Origin: JBHJOF01 sp050330055
GTDB taxonomy: Bacteria > Pseudomonadota > Alphaproteobacteria > Kiloniellales > JAKSDN01
NCBI GenBank assembly: GCA_050330055.1
Contig: JBHJOF010000015.1
Location: 1 to 30,727 of the forward strand
Length of the DNA stretch: 30,727 bases
Direction: 5' to 3'
The notes under the pieces are model-generated. The model saw nothing but the letters and a program-made list of their open reading frames with translations, was not told the origin of the DNA and ran no database searches. Both the position numbers and the translations under genes were made by a program. How positions within the stretch are numbered: position 1 is the stretch's first letter; every line of letters starts with the position of its first letter. Shown piece by piece: positions 27,817 through 30,727 of this stretch.

Positions 27817-28092
27817 TCACGCCGTCGGTCGGCTGCGGAAGCCGGGCTCCACCGCGCCGTCATGCTCCAGCGTCTCGACGGCGGTGACGCGTGCCGATCG
27901 GGGCCCCTCACGGCAGGCGCGCACCATGTCCTCGACCTGCGCCGGGTCGCCGGCGAAGACCGCCTCGACCCGGCCGTCGATCCGGTTGCGCACCCAGCCG
28001 TCGAGCCGGCGCCGCGCCGCCTCGTCCTCGGTCCAGAAGCGATAGCCGACGCCCTGCACCCGGCCGGAGATCAGCACCCGCACCTGCTTCAT
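27817..28092 (-). CDS. acyP: Acylphosphatase
   Basis: This 91-residue enzyme hydrolyses carboxyl-phosphate bonds. It has the signature GRVQGVGYRFW (10-20) with the phosphate-binding Arg18, and GWVRNRIDGRVEAVFAG with the catalytic Asn36. Length and domain are normal for the family. Its ATG overlaps the stop codon of the upstream HEPN-like gene as ATGA, so the two are translationally coupled. The acyl phosphate it acts on in vivo is unknown. Confidence 0.95.
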   Translation of the reverse strand: MKQVRVLISGRVQGVGYRFWTEDEAARRRLDGWVRNRIDGRVEAVFAGDPAQVEDMVRACREGPRSARVTAVETLEHDGAVEPGFRSRPTA

Positions 28093-28571
28093 CGCCCGGC
28101 TCCCCTGGCCGCTCCCCGGCCCGCCCTCCTGCCCTGGCGCCTGGCCCCGCGCCCCGCCGGCGTTCCCTTGGCCGTCGGATAGAGCGTCGCCAGCGCCACG
28201 CGCACGGCACGGCGGGCGGCCTCCTCCCAGTGGTCGCGCCTGGTCCACTGGTCCTCGATGGTGATGGCGGGCGTCTTGCGGTTCTCGTGCACCAGGGCGT
28301 TGCGCAGGCCGCGCAGCCAGGCGCGCTCCTCGGTTATCTCGTCCTGCGGGAAGCCGGCGTGGAAGGCCTGGGCGTCGGCAATGGCGGCCGCCAGGATCAC
28401 CACCGCGGTCCAGGCGCCGGCGCAGAAGGCCGCCTGCAGGTCGACCATGAGCGCGCAGGCCTGCTCCGAGATCGCCGTGGCGCCGCCTCTGGTGACCGCC
28501 GCCTCCTGCTCCTCGAACCACAGGCGCCGCTCGTCCCAGGTCAGCTCGTCCGGCCGGTCCAGGTGTTCCAT
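28089..28571 (-). CDS. Conserved helical protein with a HEPN-like RNxxxH motif
   Basis: This 160-residue, largely helical protein starts MEHLDRPDELTWDERRLWFE. A hydrophobic helix (ALMVDLQAAFCAGAWTAVVI, 40-59) is followed by LRGLRNALVHEN (86-97), where Arg90-Asn91-x3-His95 fits the Rx4-6H active-site motif of HEPN ribonucleases, with the favoured polar residue after Arg. The C-terminal tail (about 135-160) is a basic Gly/Arg/Ala run (GRGARRQGRRAGRGAARGAG) suited to nucleic-acid contact. I do not recognise a named family, and the HEPN call is by motif and helix pattern only. It is joined to acyP by a 4-bp ATGA overlap. No nucleotidyltransferase partner is adjacent. Confidence 0.75.
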   Translation of the reverse strand: MEHLDRPDELTWDERRLWFEEQEAAVTRGGATAISEQACALMVDLQAAFCAGAWTAVVILAAAIADAQAFHAGFPQDEITEERAWLRGLRNALVHENRKTPAITIEDQWTRRDHWEEAARRAVRVALATLYPTAKGTPAGRGARRQGRRAGRGAARGAGR

Positions 28572-28973
28572 GGGGCCCGTTCTAGCACCTTCTCCTGGCG
28601 CATGGGCAGAGGGCGCGGTTGCCAGCCCGCATCAGGCTGTCGTCCGGCGACGCAGCTGAACGTCCGGCAAATTGACACGGATGAACACGGATGAACACGA
28701 ATAACAAAAACAATAGCTTGCTCCTGGTGCCTCAACGCGAGCTTTAGGCAAATAGCGCTCAATCTCTGAAGGCGCGCCATTCGTGTTCATCCGTGTTCAT
28801 CCGTGTCAAATTCAGTTTGTCATCACCCTGGCGATCCACGCACCAGCGCGGAACAAACCCGTGGGAAATAAGGGGACAGTATACTTAATTCGCGGTGTGC
28901 GCTGCGGGCGCAGCGAACGTCGCCATCCCATCGTCCGAGGGGTTCCAATTAAGTATACTGTCCCCTTATTTCC
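28572..28973. other. Repeat-filled intergenic region between pccA and the HEPN-like gene
   Basis: This 402-bp gap contains two separate inverted-repeat elements (28672-28809 and 28863-28974) and no recognisable gene. The short minus-strand open frame at 28541-28780 merely translates the repeat (FVIRVHPCSS type). Confidence 0.75.
28672..28809. repeat. 138-bp element bounded by 31-bp inverted CACGGATGAA repeats
   Basis: The left arm 28672-28702 (TTGACACGGATGAACACGG, then ATGAACACGAAT) is perfectly complementary to 28779-28809. The arms are built of the 10-bp period CACGGATGAA. The 76-bp interior is unremarkable. A third copy of the arm is at 23653-23686. It is MITE-like in form, but no transposase is present here. 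Confidence 0.85.

Positions 28974-28974
<1 letters not shown>
28863..28974. mobile_element. 112-bp non-autonomous element with 28-bp perfect terminal inverted repeats
   Basis: The left end 28863-28890 (GGGAAATAAGGGGACAGTAT, then ACTTAATT) and right end 28947-28974 are exact reverse complements. The interior has its own GCGCTGCGGGCGCAGCG-type hairpin (about 28899-28915). Ends reading AAGTATACTGTCCCC are familiar beside REP-associated Y1/IS200-like transposases, so a tyrosine-transposase-mobilised MITE is likely. No target duplication is visible. The right end touches the TAG stop codon of pccA. Confidence 0.8.
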
Positions 28975-30725
<1,751 letters not shown>

Positions 30726-30727
30726 GA

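Noticed and set aside
28541..28780. 79-residue minus-strand open frame with an RVHPCSS-like segment
   Set aside because: It is a translation of the CACGGATGAA repeat and its flank, a common false gene in repeat-bearing genomes.

Overview
The window is about 30.7 kb of very GC-rich DNA with the gene content of a free-living alphaproteobacterium. A Rhodospirillales/Kiloniellales-type lineage is my best guess, from protein style and from intergenic repeats of an alphaproteobacterial kind; the sequence alone does not fix it. No rRNA, tRNA, CRISPR or phage genes were seen. Almost all metabolic genes lie on the minus strand. Both ends of the window fold back on themselves (inverted copies at 1-175 and 30662-30727), so the terminal bases should not be read as genomic order.

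Layout by coordinate. 1-7608 holds most of a leucine/isovalerate (liu) degradation operon. Read in the direction of transcription it runs mccB, methylglutaconyl-CoA hydratase, then a Kef-type antiporter and a higBA toxin-antitoxin pair as interlopers, then mccA and the start of HMG-CoA lyase. 7703-8851 is a metal-efflux pair, a CDF transporter divergent from a MerR regulator with a recognisable shared operator. 9087-12130 holds a threonine dehydratase, a cysteine-rich lipoprotein, a GST-kappa/HCCA isomerase-like protein and a protein with a histidine-less kinase dimerisation segment. 12269-17541 is a run of minus-strand genes: HAD phosphatase, acyl-CoA dehydrogenase, DUF3291, SDR, DUF1272, a small membrane protein and isovaleryl-CoA dehydrogenase. 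17730-19548 holds an M48 lipoprotein protease, a hotdog thioesterase and the LiuR-type regulator with its operator. 19627-24473 is mgtE, maeB and lipB. 24430-27704 is a four-gene arsenic operon (arsR, arsI, arsP-like permease, MFS). 27817-28571 is acylphosphatase with an upstream HEPN-like protein. 28974 to the end is the propionyl-CoA carboxylase alpha subunit.

How the genes fit together. Isovaleryl-CoA dehydrogenase, methylcrotonyl-CoA carboxylase (MccA+MccB), methylglutaconyl-CoA hydratase and HMG-CoA lyase form the full route from isovaleryl-CoA to acetyl-CoA and acetoacetate. The second acyl-CoA dehydrogenase and PccA would serve the isoleucine/valine and propionyl-CoA side, and threonine dehydratase feeds 2-oxobutyrate. 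LiuR is the expected regulator, and one good LiuR-like palindrome lies in its own promoter. The ars genes look like a unit for organoarsenical (methylarsenite) cleavage and export.

Intergenic regions are unusually rich in short repeats: three inverted pairs of a C/G-rich REP-like unit, two TAGAGC-type palindromic elements, a 112-bp element with 28-bp perfect terminal repeats, and copies of a CACGGATGAA-type repeat. Several of these sit exactly on gene stop codons.
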